Below are positions 53,162-64,000 of a stretch of DNA of 64,000 nucleotides, piece after piece (position 1 is the stretch's first letter; the number at the start of each line of letters is the position of its first letter). Under the pieces are notes generated by a model that was not told the origin of the DNA, made no database searches, and was given only the letters and a program-made list of their open reading frames with translations. This stretch comes from Mytilinidion resinicola (lineage: Eukaryota; Ascomycota; Dothideomycetes; Mytilinidiales; Mytilinidiaceae), in the NCBI RefSeq assembly GCF_010093595.1, contig NW_022985438.1, positions 2,972,786 to 3,036,785 of the forward strand. The letters run 5' to 3'. The translations under genes were made by a program, and so were the position numbers.

Positions 53162-54929
53162 ATGGGCTACTGGAGCGAAGTCTTCTCCTCCTCCTACGGC
53201 AAAGACAAGCCCAAGTTCTTCTGGTGGTATCCCGCCGGCACGTCCAAAGCCGAGAAGAAACTCCTCACGAAAGTCGACTTCTTCATCCTCAGCTATGCGT
53301 GTTTGGGGTACTTCTGCAAATGGCTGGATCGTGCGTAACCACTACACCCCACCTCCTCATCTATCTTCAATTTTACTAGACCTCAACTGATAAGGATACA
53401 ACTTGTAGAAGCCAACCTCTCCAACGCCTTCGTCAGCGGCATGAAAGAAGACCTGCACATGTACGGCAACGAATTCAACCTCGCAAACACGTGCTTCCAG
53501 GTCGGCGTCATCCTCGGCGGCATCCCCTCCAACTTGCTCTTGACCTGGGTACCGCCGCGGTACTGGCTACCCGGGTGCGAACTCGCATGGGGACTGATCA
53601 CTATCGGCACGTACAAGGTTACCTCGTACAACCAACTCTACCCGCTCCGCTTCTTCCTCGGTCTCCTCGAGGGGACAAGCTTCGTGGGTGTGCAGTACGT
53701 CCTCGGGAGCTGGTACAAGCGCACGGAACTGGGGAAGCGAACCGCGATTTTCGCGTGCGCGCCGTACGCGGGGACAGCGTTTGGCGGGTACATCTTCAGC
53801 GGCGTGAAGGCGAGCATGGATGGGAAGGATGGGTTGGCGGCGTGGCGGTGGGTGTTTATTATCGATGGGATCATTACTAGTACGTTCCCGCTTCGCATCC
53901 TAGGAATTCGCAGGAAGTGAGAGAATGCTGATAGGCGACAGTTGCTGTGGCGATCTACGGCTTCATAGTCTTCCCCGATACCCCCGAGGCGACGACAGCG
54001 TTTTATCTGAATCCGGAGGAGAGGCAGCGGTGTTGCGATCGCCTGGTGGAGGATGAACGCGAGCCGATTGGGGATTTCTCGTGGGGGCTGTTTTCGAGGG
54101 TTGTGAAGAGTTGGCAGTTTTATATTTTGACGGTGTTGTGGATGTGAGTACTCGAACGTTTAAGACCCAGAGGTAGCGGGTGATGCTCATATTATTCTAG
54201 GTTCTGGAACACGACTGTTGGAAAGGTCGCGAACACGGTCTTCCAGCTCTTCCTGAAAAAAGATAAGGAGCACACGTGGTCCATCTACCAGGTGAACAAC
54301 ATACCGACTGCTATCAACGGGTTTAATATCGTCATGGTCATGGCGGCGAATATCTACGCTGATGCGACGGGGAGGCGGATGGTGATGATAATGATAAACT
54401 TGGTGAACACCCCTTTCCCCGCATCCTCGCTTCATATTCCGAATCTTCGTTAATGTCCATCACCCAGGGCATCCTCCTCTTTGGCACAATCTGCCTCGCA
54501 ATCTGGGACATCCCTCTCGGGCTCCGGATCGCTTCCTACCTTTTTGCGGGCTGCGATGGGCCCCTTAGCCCTATGTTCATGGCATGGGCCAACATTCTTT
54601 GCGGAAACGATAAACAAGTCCGCGCAATGACGATCGCGGTGATGAATTCGTTCGGAAATGCCCTTACCACCATCATCCAACAATTCCTTTATCCGGTGAC
54701 GGATGCGCCAAAGTATAAGAAAGGATTTCCGGCTAGCTTGGCGTTCATCTGTGGAATGGCAGGGTGGGTGTTTGTGGTGAGATATTTTGAACTGAGGACG
54801 CTGAAGAGGAAAGAGTTGGATGGGGAAGAGGTGGGCGAGATAGACAGTCAGGGGAAGGGATGGACGGGAGAGGCGAAGGGGAAGGCTGGTAGTGTGACTG
54901 TAGGTGCGGTGAAGGAGCTGGAGGGATAG
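53162..54929 (+). CDS. MFS transporter, allantoate/pantothenate (Dal5/Fen2) family
   Basis: CDS join(53162..53330,53409..53879,53942..54143,54201..54402,54468..54929), 501 aa. Starts MGYWSEVFSSSYGKDKPKFF; TM1 LLTKVDFFILSYACLGYF, then DQANLSNAFVSGMKEDL, a family signature built across intron 1. Further: GNEFNLANTCFQVGVILGGI, RFFLGLLEGTSFVGVQYVLG, AWRWVFIIDG, and a cytosolic loop PDTPEATTAFYL with LNPEER. The C-terminal six helices follow (QVNNIPTAINGFNIVMVMAA, GILLFGTICLAIWDIPLGLR). About 12 TM segments. Proton-coupled uptake of a small carboxylate, vitamin or ureide at the plasma membrane is the family role; the exact substrate is unknown. Confidence 0.92.
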
Positions 54930-55004
54930 ATATGATAACGACCACGGCCAACCACGACCAAGCAACAAGATACCGCAATGAAACCTACCTACCAGCCAAA
55001 CCTC

Positions 55005-57454
55005 TCAATGCTCCCTCAGCCCGTCCAAATAAATCAACAACCTCTTCTTAATCACAAACCCCACCAGCCTCCCACTCCCCTCCTCCGTCACACACAAATA
55101 CCGCAACCCCAACTTCCCAAAGATCTCAACCGCAAACTCCATCGGCGCCTTTGCGCTCACACTCACCGGGCTTCGATCCACGAAACTCCCAATATCGCAC
55201 CCCTCCTCTCCCTCCAGCGCATCACCCAGCACCCGAACCTCCACATCCATATCCTCCCCACACCGCTCTCCCACCATCCGTAGCCCATACTCTAGCTCTG
55301 CCTCTGCAATATACCCCTGGCACACCCCCTTCTGCACGAGCACGATCCCGCCGTCCATCAAGCCCCTCCGATGCAGGAATCCTAGTTTCTCAGCGAGTAG
55401 CTTGTGCGGAACTCTGTTAGTAGACGGTATTTCGAGGGTCAGCTCGACCATCGTAGCCGGAGGTGGTATCAGCGCTTCAACGAGGGCGGAGGGCTGGTGT
55501 TGGATCAGATGTAGCGCGTGTTCGGTGTCCAGAAACGGGTGGCCGAGGACGGATTGTGCGAGGTCGTAGACGGATTCGGCGGAGAGGGCGTCGGCGGTCC
55601 ATTTGGCCGCTAGGATGGCGATCATGTGGGGGAGGGTGTATTCGAGTTCGCCGGTGAGCTGAGGGGGGTTAGTTTCACTGGGTTTAGAGTAAGAGAGGAT
55701 GGGATAGTATGGGATGGAATGGAAGAGTGGTGGTTGGGAAACATATACTGTACCTCGAACATGATCACGCAGAGTGAGATAGTCATTCGACCGACGCCTG
55801 CGAGGAAGGCGGCTGCGCCCACCATGGCGAAGATGCCGGGGGAGATTGTGGGGACCCATTGGCCGACTAGGCGGCCGAATAGAGCGCCCCCTACGAGAGC
55901 GGGGATGATGATGCCAGAGGGGACTTTTAAGCCGAAGGTGATTGTGGTTGAGGCAAGTTGGACGAGGGTTCCGTATGCGAGCCACGCGATGTAGTCCCAT
56001 TTTGCATCATTGCGAGCCTCGTTTCGGCAGACCCAGGTGTCTTTGCCATCGTCGCAGGTGACGAGGAGGTTTTTAATGATCTTGTCGCCCGGGGCTCGGG
56101 TTACGGGGTTGGGGTATTGAAGGGCGGCTGTTACGAGGATGACGCAGAAGACCTCGAAGACGGGCTTGTTTTTGATCATTGGGAGACTTTGGGAGTTCAA
56201 ATTTGAGAGCATCGGGGTGTGGAGAGGTACTCACGATCTAAACCATCTAGCCCATCGTAGATTCAACATTGTGAAGGTCCCACCCCATAGACCTCCAGCA
56301 ATACCGAGCAATACAAATACGAAATAGTGTTCTGTACGGTAGAGTGTACCATAGTTGGTTTCAAAAAGAACCAATTTCCCAGTTCCATGCGGGTTGAGGA
56401 CTCTCAGCATCATAGCTGCCACCATTGAGCAGAGGAACGTCCTCCACAACACCTTTCGAGGGAAGTAGACACTGATTTCCTAGAACAACGCCCATCAGCA
56501 GCCATCTTATAGGCACTTTCTGACTCAACAAACCTCATAGGCAAAAAGCACACCTCCAATCGGCGCCCCAAATGCCGCACTCAGCCCCGCCGCGCACGCT
56601 GCCGATAAAATCTCCCTCATCTTCTTCCCATTCTCTCGATATTTCGGAAAACGCTCAGCCACCAATTGCCCAACACAAGCCGCAATATGAATAAATGGCC
56701 CTTCTTTTCCTAATGACATCCCCGTTGCCACCGCGAAGACGGCGCCAACGGCTTTGAGGACCAGAATCTTGAAATCGAGGTAGTGCGGGATTACGAATCC
56801 GCTGAGGATCGTCTTGATCTCTGGGATGCCGGAGCCAGCGGACATGTAGAGCGACTTGCCGCCTCCTGTCCCATTATTCGGTAGCTCTCCGTTCATAGAT
56901 CCCACGCTCGGCAAGGCCGTCTTGCTCAACATCGTAACGCTCGAGCTGATGATCCCGAAGAGCACTGCCCACGCCACGTACACCGCAAACCTAACACCGT
57001 AGGAGCCGCCCCACAGCTGATACTTATCGCAAGCCACACTAGCTGCTTCGGCGTACTCGCAGCACGACTCTCTGCTGAGCCATGGGCTGCCGGCGCAGTA
57101 GCCGTACTTCCAATCGCCCACGGTCGCGACGGAGAGATCAACGGCCACGGCGACAAAGGCCATGAGGATTCCGATGAGGCTGACGGCGATCCACCCTGAG
57201 ATAGAGTCGAAATATGAAAGCAGCGTAGCGCGCAGGCCAGGACGGGCGTGGAGGGAGCGCGCGCGGTAGGACTCTTTGACCAGTTCGTGGAGCCAGTCGA
57301 TGGTGGTGTAGTCATTGTAGGCTAGTCGCTCGCCAACGGAGGTTCCTGCGAGTGCGGCTTCACCTTTCGTGATTACGGAGCGAATGTCTTCTTCATCGTA
57401 GGGCGTTGAGAGAAGGTTGGTGCGCTCGGTCGGTTCGTGATGATTTGAGGACAT
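55005..57454 (-). CDS. CLC-type chloride/proton exchanger
   Basis: CDS complement(join(55005..55658,55754..56186,56235..56479,56534..57454)), 750 aa. CLC motifs in order: SAGSGIPEIKTILSGF, GKEGPFIHIA (gating Glu), AAFGAPIGGVLFAYEEISVY with the adjacent Glu pair that includes the proton Glu of exchangers, FGLKVPSGIIIPALVGGALF, and GRMTISLCVIMFE. The C-terminal 180 residues form two CBS-type modules (LGHPFLDTEHALHL, FGKLGLRYLCVTEEGSGRLV). The N-terminus has a dileucine-type TNLLSTPYDE. The family includes yeast Gef1 and animal ClC-3/4/5 of endosomes and Golgi. Exon 4 and exon 1 boundaries are in phase 0; the Glu pair is split by intron 1. Confidence 0.92.
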
Positions 57455-58558
57455 TGAGGGATGCTAGGGAACTCAGTAGTCATCGAGCGTATTGTAGACG
57501 AGAAAGAGGAAGATAAATGACACAGAAGACGGAACGAGAGAGCAGGAGTGACCATGGTTATGTTCCTCAGAGCTGTAGATCTTGGTAGGAGGTGCTTTTT
57601 GGGGTATCTTCGCGCGACGCGGGGTCCCGTAGAGCTCGCGATAGGCGAGTCCCTTTCAACGCCACAATACCCTGCATTTGATAGCCTGGTGTGGGGGAGT
57701 AGACGTCAAGGTTGCTATTGGCTTGGTATCATGGCTTGTGGCGTGATTGTGTATCGGGGTTTCTGGGGTGTCATCTTTACAAGACCAGAGGTTCTACTGG
57801 GAGAGCATCAGTGGTTTCCATCTGACATCTGCTGTCTGTCTTTCGAGCGGAGGTCCGATGATCCGACGATTGATGGTAAAAGCTTGACTTGGGGGTCACG
57901 GGCATGATACTGCGCTAAGGAGGGTGAGTGGCCTTGGGCATTGAATGCTTGAAGCATAGCAGTGTGGAGAAGAGTTGAGGAACTGGGGGAAAGATCAATG
58001 CGAAATGACCACCTGCATTTAGTTGCTCGTTGTTGTGTATTGTTAGGAAGCCCCGCCGGTTATGAGAGAGACATGCTGAGTGAGATGTGGGTGGATACCG
58101 GGCCGGGCGGAATACGAGTATTCTAAGACGAGTGGATCGCCAACCCTGCTACTGCAGGCGTTATAGCGCCAAGAGCGAGCAAAAAGAGAGGAGCATCTTG
58201 TCTCGGGGCGGCACGATCCGTGCAGTGGGACAATGCAAGCCAACGCAAAGGATGCCATAAAGAGTGGTGCGGTCGGCTCTCGACATTGGATCTGCCATTC
58301 ACTGTATTTAACAGGGCCGAAATACGAGCTGTAAAGCATTCATCGGCTGGCACCACTGCCACCGAGGTCAACTAATCTGTCCAGCGCTGTTGGCTCGCCA
58401 GATAAGGAAGCGACTACTCCGTTCCACGGCTCGATTGGGCAAGCGGGGCTGAGTCAGTTTGCAACTCCTCTTCTCCGCCACGTCGCCCATATCTTACATC
58501 TTACAATTCTGACCGCCCGCCAATAATTACAGTAACATTCAACTCCATCGCGACCATA
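57455..58558. other. Divergent intergenic region
   Basis: Promoters of the CLC gene and the BED/TENA-like gene. No gene seen. Confidence 0.5.
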
Positions 58559-60212
58559 ATGGGCAGACACGCCAATCCCGATATTCGTCGCGCGTTCGCC
58601 GAATTCCAGGACGAGAGCACCCCGTCCAAGGTGAGTGCGCTGCTCCCATCTACAATGCTCCTGCGCCGTGCGACCACGTCGACATGTCCCCAGAAGGCTG
58701 CGACGCGGTGCTCTCTCCATCCGCGCTCCTAACTGACGGTCGCAGTGCAACAAGGTACGATGTCTCCATTGCGGCTTCGTTCGCGCAAAGAACACCACCC
58801 GCCAGATTGAGCACCTCCAGGAGTGTCAAGCCTACCTCAGCTCCGCCGAAGCGCAGGCGCACATGAGGGAGAACCCCGAAGGCACCCCCATCGACCCCAG
58901 CATGCCCGACACCAATACGCGCGCCATTCTCAACGGCACCCATCCCAATCCAAACCTCCAGGTCCACCGTCGTGGCCCCAATGCGAAGCGCGCCCGCGAC
59001 GGCCTCCCAATCATGCCTCACATGCCTCAGCACGTTGCGCCCTCGCCGCTTGTGCCGTCCTTGACAGCCCATCTCCTCACCGTATGCGGCCCGTCCTTCC
59101 AGGCGGCGACACAGACGCCCTTCCTCTCCCATGCTGGTTGTGGCACACTTGCCGCGGCGCCGCTGTCACAATGGCTGGTTCAGGACGGACACTATGCGCG
59201 TGGATACATCCGCTTCATCGGACAATTGCTGGCCAAGATACGCCTGCCGCAGACTACCAGTTCACAGTTCCACATTGCGTATCGGACCATGGACTTGCTA
59301 ATCTCGGCGCTCAACAACATTCGTCGCGAGATCACATTCTTCGAAATCAACGTGACCAAGTATGGCCTTGCTCTCAACAACGACCCGCCGACTCCCATCA
59401 CTCGCGCCTATCTTGATCTATTCTTGAGCGCGAGTAGCTCTAGCGCATCTATGCTAGAAGGTATGGTGGTTCTGTGGGGCACTGAGCACGTAAGTATTCT
59501 ATTCATACCTTGCAATTCTTCCAGGGCGACCTTCGGCTTCAGATTTTAGTTCATATTAATCTGATACGCAACTCACCGACACCTCTGTAGTGCTACCGTT
59601 CCGCCTGGACCTATGCTGCCACTTTCAGCGGTACCCTTTCCACACCTTCCACTGACGCCCACATCGTCGCCCTCCACCAATCTCTCATCCCCAACTGGAC
59701 CTCTCCCGCCTTCTCCAAGTTCGTCGACGCTACGCGCGCCCTTGTGGACGAGCTCGCCAACACCACCACCTCTCCCAATGGAAAAGAGGAGATGTTACGT
59801 TGCGAGGAGGTCTTCCGTCAAATTTGCTGGCTCGAGGAGCGCTTCTGGCCCGATGTCGACGGCATGGGTCAAGAGGACGACAATACACGCTTAGCCTCAG
59901 GCGGAGGCCTGAGCAATTTGAATGGAAATGGCCTGGGCGGTAGTGTCGGACCGCTTGGTGCTGGAATTGGCAGTCAGGGGGACGACGAGACTCCTGGTAC
60001 CAATGGTCAAACCACCTTCGGTGGGTTGAATGGGATCGAGAACGGTGGCCAGACGTCGTAAGTGCCGTATCTATAGCGATACGGTAGACGTATTTCTGGG
60101 CCATCAATACTAATTCAAGATGTCTAGCTCAAAGGAGGATTCTTCAGTCTCCGAGGCAGATGCAGCCTCAGAGACAGATGCGGCCTCCATTGAGGAATAT
60201 GAAGTTGATTAG
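58559..60212 (+). CDS. BED-type zinc finger plus TENA/THI-4-like domain
   Basis: CDS join(58559..58630,58746..59489,59591..60057,60128..60212), 455 aa. MGRHANPDIRRAFAEFQD opens the protein; the zinc-finger-like RCLHCGFVRAKNTTRQIEHL and QEC follow, with C2HC spacing. From about residue 115 there is a TENA/THI-4 (heme-oxygenase-fold) region: LTAHLLTVCGPSFQAATQTP, GCGTLAAAPLSQWLVQDGHY, ARGYIRFIGQLLAKIRLP. Residues after 395 are Gly/Asn-rich, and the C-terminus is acidic (SEADAASETDAASIEEYEVD), built from a repeat. Thiaminase-2/TenA proteins are enzymes, but fusion with a DNA-binding finger suggests a regulator. Function inferred only. Confidence 0.85.
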
Positions 60213-63200
60213 GGCTTTGGCTCGCGCCTGACTCATCTAATCAGCTCTTTCAAGGGTTTTCAGGGAGTTCCGGGGAGGCCTCTTGATCTTTCTAGGTGCA
60301 CTGGGTTCAAGGCTGGGAGGGTGATATGATATCCCGTGATGTGTCTGGGCTTCCTTTCACACTTGTTGTACCGATACTTCTTCATTCGATTCTGTTCTCA
60401 CCGCGGCGTATACACGATAGTCAGGATCCTAATATCCCATCGGTCTGCGACTAGATGGGGACAAAATGCTTCTCTTCTTCTACTTGCAGTGTTTCGGAAC
60501 GTGAATGCGCTTCTGCTCTTGCTCTTCTGTACCCGTGAGTTATTTGCACTCTGTCATTATGCTTGAGTCACTGGACAACTGTGACGTCATAGAAGGGAAG
60601 CGGGTCTTCGAAGAGGCGGCGTGAAGTGGCGACCCTGGTGTAGTTACGGGGGATTGAATGGGCGAGGATGAACTGTCGGTGATAGCCAGTGATAGTTAAT
60701 CGGTGGAAGTAGAAATTCCGTTCGTCGTTATGACTTTGAACGCTTGCTCCTAGATGTATGCTTCAACTCCTTTTGACTTCGTTTGGGGCTTAGAGGGGAC
60801 ATACAATGAGCACGAAATGAACGTGGGATCGTAGCCAGCGGTTGAGGGTAGGCGAAAGGCAGGGGGTCTAGAAGTCACTTTCTAAACCATGGGTCGGTCT
60901 ACCACAATCACGTGCTAAGTTTGAAATCGATAAGTGATATCAGAGGTGCATTCTTTGTGTCGAAGTCGGGGAAGTGAAGTGGAATGTAAGGGTGGGGGTC
61001 TTACGATGCCCCGATATTGTAAGACGAGTGTTGAAAGAAGTCCTCTTCTGCCTAGAAATTATATGGCTATCAGGGGCTTTGTTGAGGATGGAGTTCCCAC
61101 TCCTATTTGGCCGGCCTTTGAGCTCTGAAAGAAAGTCCTGCACAGCTAATAGTGAAGTATGTATGATCTAGAAGCTTGGTCAGCATAACGTTTGCGTTGT
61201 GGTCATAAGATTTTCCCTTTCTCAGCTGATTTTACCTCCATTGGGGGAATTGGCACGTTGAGCTATTTTTGTCACTTCTCTGCCTCCTTTCCGCATGAGA
61301 TGTCTTTGAATTGATTCTGGAACATCTCCCGAGACTTCTGGACGTTCTTGGTAGGGCTTGGTGCATTTTCACCTTTTTCTTGGTTGGGTTTCGCGGACTT
61401 ACCGCCGTAATCCCCTGAGGAGCGAATCATGGCGAGCTGTATTCTGTCAGATTTCGTCGAACCCTTCTAAGCTGTTGTGATGTCCCTAAAACGCAGATCC
61501 GACAGCCTGAAGTGATTAAAGAGGTAAAAATCGCCCGGAGGGTGCCTCAGAAGGGACTGTCTTACCACAACCAGCCAATTCTACGATGCCTTTTCGTAGG
61601 GGGAGATTGATATAGATATATAGAATCAAGGAGATGATGATTGAATACTGCAGCTTGCAGCGTGGTTCCGTGCTCCCGAAGTGACGTTGAAAAGGTGATC
61701 AGTGACGTGACCTCAAAAAAGATTGAAACACCACGGTTCTGTGCAAAGCCAATTTTTTTTGTGGGAAGTAGGTGGACAGTGGAACGGCGTGATGGAGGGG
61801 AAGATGAATACGCTAACTGTTTACTGAATTCACTGGTCTGGAGTCTACATCGCCACTGGGCGGTACTCAGCGTGTTGGCCAGTGCGTGCGCATCCCAGCA
61901 TTCTTAGTTAGGATCGAGATGAAGGATCGAACACCATGGAGATTGCTTAGTGGATAATGGAAGACAGAAATAGATGAGAGACGGGGACTTTAGAAGAACA
62001 CACTGAGAATGATCCGTAACTTGAAGCCTGAAAGGGCCTAATAAGGGCACGCTTCGTGTCGATAATATAACAGAGTGTGTGTGTATTCGATAAAATCTCT
62101 GCAGCAAGGCTCGCCATAATGGTGCTATAAGCTTCTCAATGCCCTAGGCTTTCAAGGAGCGGCTTCAACACAAATTGACCCCTGAATTGCATCACTTTCG
62201 TGACCTCTTTTCTCCAAGTGTCTGTTCCGACCAAAGCTCGGTTCGTACCGTATCCAGTCCAATGCAGTTTATTTCTCTCTCTCCCCTTGTACACAGTCCA
62301 GCTGTAAGCTCGCTCTTCAGGCTACAGTCGACGTAGCTTCCCCTGAGCCGAATCAAACTCCAAGAGCCGGGATTGGCTTGCTACACCTGCACTTATCTCC
62401 TCTTCATAATGTTCACTGCATCTAGCTTTCGTAGAAGGTGACTATATTCAATTGCCGGGAGAGGAAAACAGAACCACGCATCGTAGGTAGTTGAGTGTTT
62501 TTAGGAGACTCAGAGCCATATGAGATTCCCAAGCCCTGTGAATAGAGTACAATGATAAGAACTAGAGAAGGAGATAGTGGCATTCATGCTCTTGGTAGTG
62601 ATTCAGGGGCCCAGAGGTCCCGCGATGTCGGTTGCAGTTCACTAGTCTGAAAACTCGGCAAGATAAGGACCAGCGAAAGAGCTTTGACGATTGGCGCTTC
62701 TCCCTAACACCAACTATTCATCGTATACGTATATGCTGAGAAATGCATACCTTTATTCATGAGATGCTTTTTAAAACATCTGATGCATAACATTGAAGTA
62801 AATCAGACCACAATATCTTCATCCCCACTTCACCAGACCTAAATGGAGGGGAAGACTTTCGCCCAAGACGAAAGTATTACAGTCAATCTGTCGCTTATTG
62901 AGCTCAGCAAATGAGACATCAAGAGGGCCAATGGAAACGGCACGATTTGAGCCCATCTTTCATAGGGGAGACAGTTCGAAAGTCACTTCCCTAAGATCCT
63001 TAATCCTGGAGATGGGGCCATGGCATGTTTTAAGCGTGTGGGCCCCTGAAAGTCTGTCTAGGAATTTAGGGAAACCAGAGTCTTTAACATGGCGCGGGAG
63101 GCGCAGGTGTGGGCCCCTAGCTGACGGCGTTTGTCGAATGTATAGCGAGATATATGAGGGTGTATGCATTCAGGACATCTCCTCGGTAGAGAGAAATAGG

Positions 63201-64000
63201 GTCGATTTGATCTGTTGAGTATGTTGCTTGTGGCAAGGTTGTTCAGGGGAAGGTTCTTAGAAGGGGCGTTTGGCGGGGCGTTTGGAGAGGAGTACGCCCG
63301 TCGTGATTTCTGAATGGAAGAACACCTTTTTGTAAGCCTTGCTAACCTTTACCTGTTCTTTTAGGAGCCATAAACTTGCTACAAATGGCCTTCGCGATAT
63401 ATCATACCTATCTCGACACTCGTTGAGTGCTCGACCTCATCCTCCAGCGTTCCACCGCGCAGCATCACGAGGGGTGATCTGCACCAAAAGGAAGGGGTCT
63501 CTCTCCTCGCTTGGACTTCCATTCCTAGGGCCAGAGAATTTAATATAATATGGCTCCGAATTTCGTAAAGAGCATGAACGAGCTAGGCGTGGATGGTACA
63601 GACGTAGGCGAGCTGAGCCAATCGGCGATATGGCTGTCCTCAGGAAGAAAACGGATAGAGACGACAGGAAAGCATGCTCATATCGCTGCCTCCCTTCAGC
63701 GGGACTTCGGAAGTCATAAGATTCCATGGGCTCCGTCAATCAACAACATATAATGTGGATAACCTGACGTAGGTGGAGGAGCGCATTTACGAGTAGTCGT
63801 TGCTCGGAGGCATGCATGGGAAAATACGAGGTTCTCTGCCGGTGGAGCAGCGGCCATTTGTACATTCTCTCTGCATCGGTAGCATACCCGCTTCTCCGGA
63901 CCCCGTATCCGTCTGAAGTTGTGAAGACCGGTTGTAGAGGGTGTGTCACCTTTGCTGAAAATTCCCATTCGCTAGGCATCGGAGCACTGGAGCTCCGGAC
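60213..64000. other. 3.8-kb stretch with no supportable gene
   Basis: Only short frames under about 106 codons, with no recognised domain, on both strands. The sequence is moderately AT-rich with no obvious tandem array. It may be regulatory, non-coding RNA-bearing or degenerate sequence. The right-hand end may run into a gene outside the window. Confidence 0.45.

Noticed and set aside
62898..63979. Short frames of about 60-106 codons near the right end
   Set aside because: No domains, and they overlap on both strands; nothing supports a gene.
1..64000. CRISPR arrays, bacterial operons or prophage
   Set aside because: The window is eukaryotic with spliced genes; the tandem repeats lack unique spacers.

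Overview
The window is nuclear DNA of a filamentous ascomycete (Pezizomycotina). Short GT-AG introns of about 50-100 bp interrupt most genes, branch sites look like CTAAC/CTGAC, and the gene set is typical: a HET-domain protein, an acetylxylan-esterase/cutinase-family enzyme, an allantoate-permease-family MFS transporter, a DUF2985-type membrane protein and a GPI-anchored Pro-rich wall protein. The class is not fixed by what I can read; Dothideomycetes is a guess. A 55-base run of N at 13117-13171 shows this is a scaffold with a gap. Exon models below were built by hand from splice consensus, reading frame and family motifs, and every multi-exon model given closes in frame.

Layout. 0.5-9.5 kb is a housekeeping block: an LCAT-like alpha/beta hydrolase, splicing factor Prp18, a SAP18-like protein with an RGG tail, and Dml1/Misato. 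9.5-15.1 kb is a GC-rich gene-free stretch leading to a repetitive GPI wall-protein gene, then a very small membrane-protein gene. 15.4-19.8 kb is degenerate: a truncated dienelactone-hydrolase fragment, a foldback element and an APH-family kinase pseudogene. 19.8-25.9 kb has a secreted CE5 esterase, a bHLH protein with an AT-hook-like motif, a Hikeshi/Opi10 homologue and an APH-fold kinase gene.

26.3-36.0 kb is the most unusual part. Two diverged protein-kinase genes (K1 and K2) flank a four-TM protein with an acidic tail, a MITE-like element and a HET-domain gene. K1 and K2 share a small HMG-box-like domain that is N-terminal in K1 but at both ends of K2. All three copies are split by a phase-1 intron at the same place. 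Each kinase lacks a different catalytic residue. I propose this as a candidate allorecognition/innate-immunity-type cluster.

36.8-46.5 kb has a DUF2985-like membrane protein, a fused alpha/beta-hydrolase/tyrosine-phosphatase gene, a GC-rich gene-free stretch with satellites, and dihydroxy-acid dehydratase with an 8-nt micro-exon. 47-49.6 kb has an orphan gene beside a second MITE-like element. 49.9-60.2 kb has an SRPK-like kinase, a broken 2-oxoglutarate oxygenase gene divergent from an MFS transporter, a CLC chloride/proton exchanger, and a BED-finger/TENA-like protein. 60.2-64 kb shows no gene I can support.

Four disabling or active-site changes in the broken genes (three stop codons and one His to Tyr) can each be explained by a single CpA to TpA change, the classic RIP (repeat-induced point mutation) signature. 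This is an inference, because no intact paralogue is in the window.
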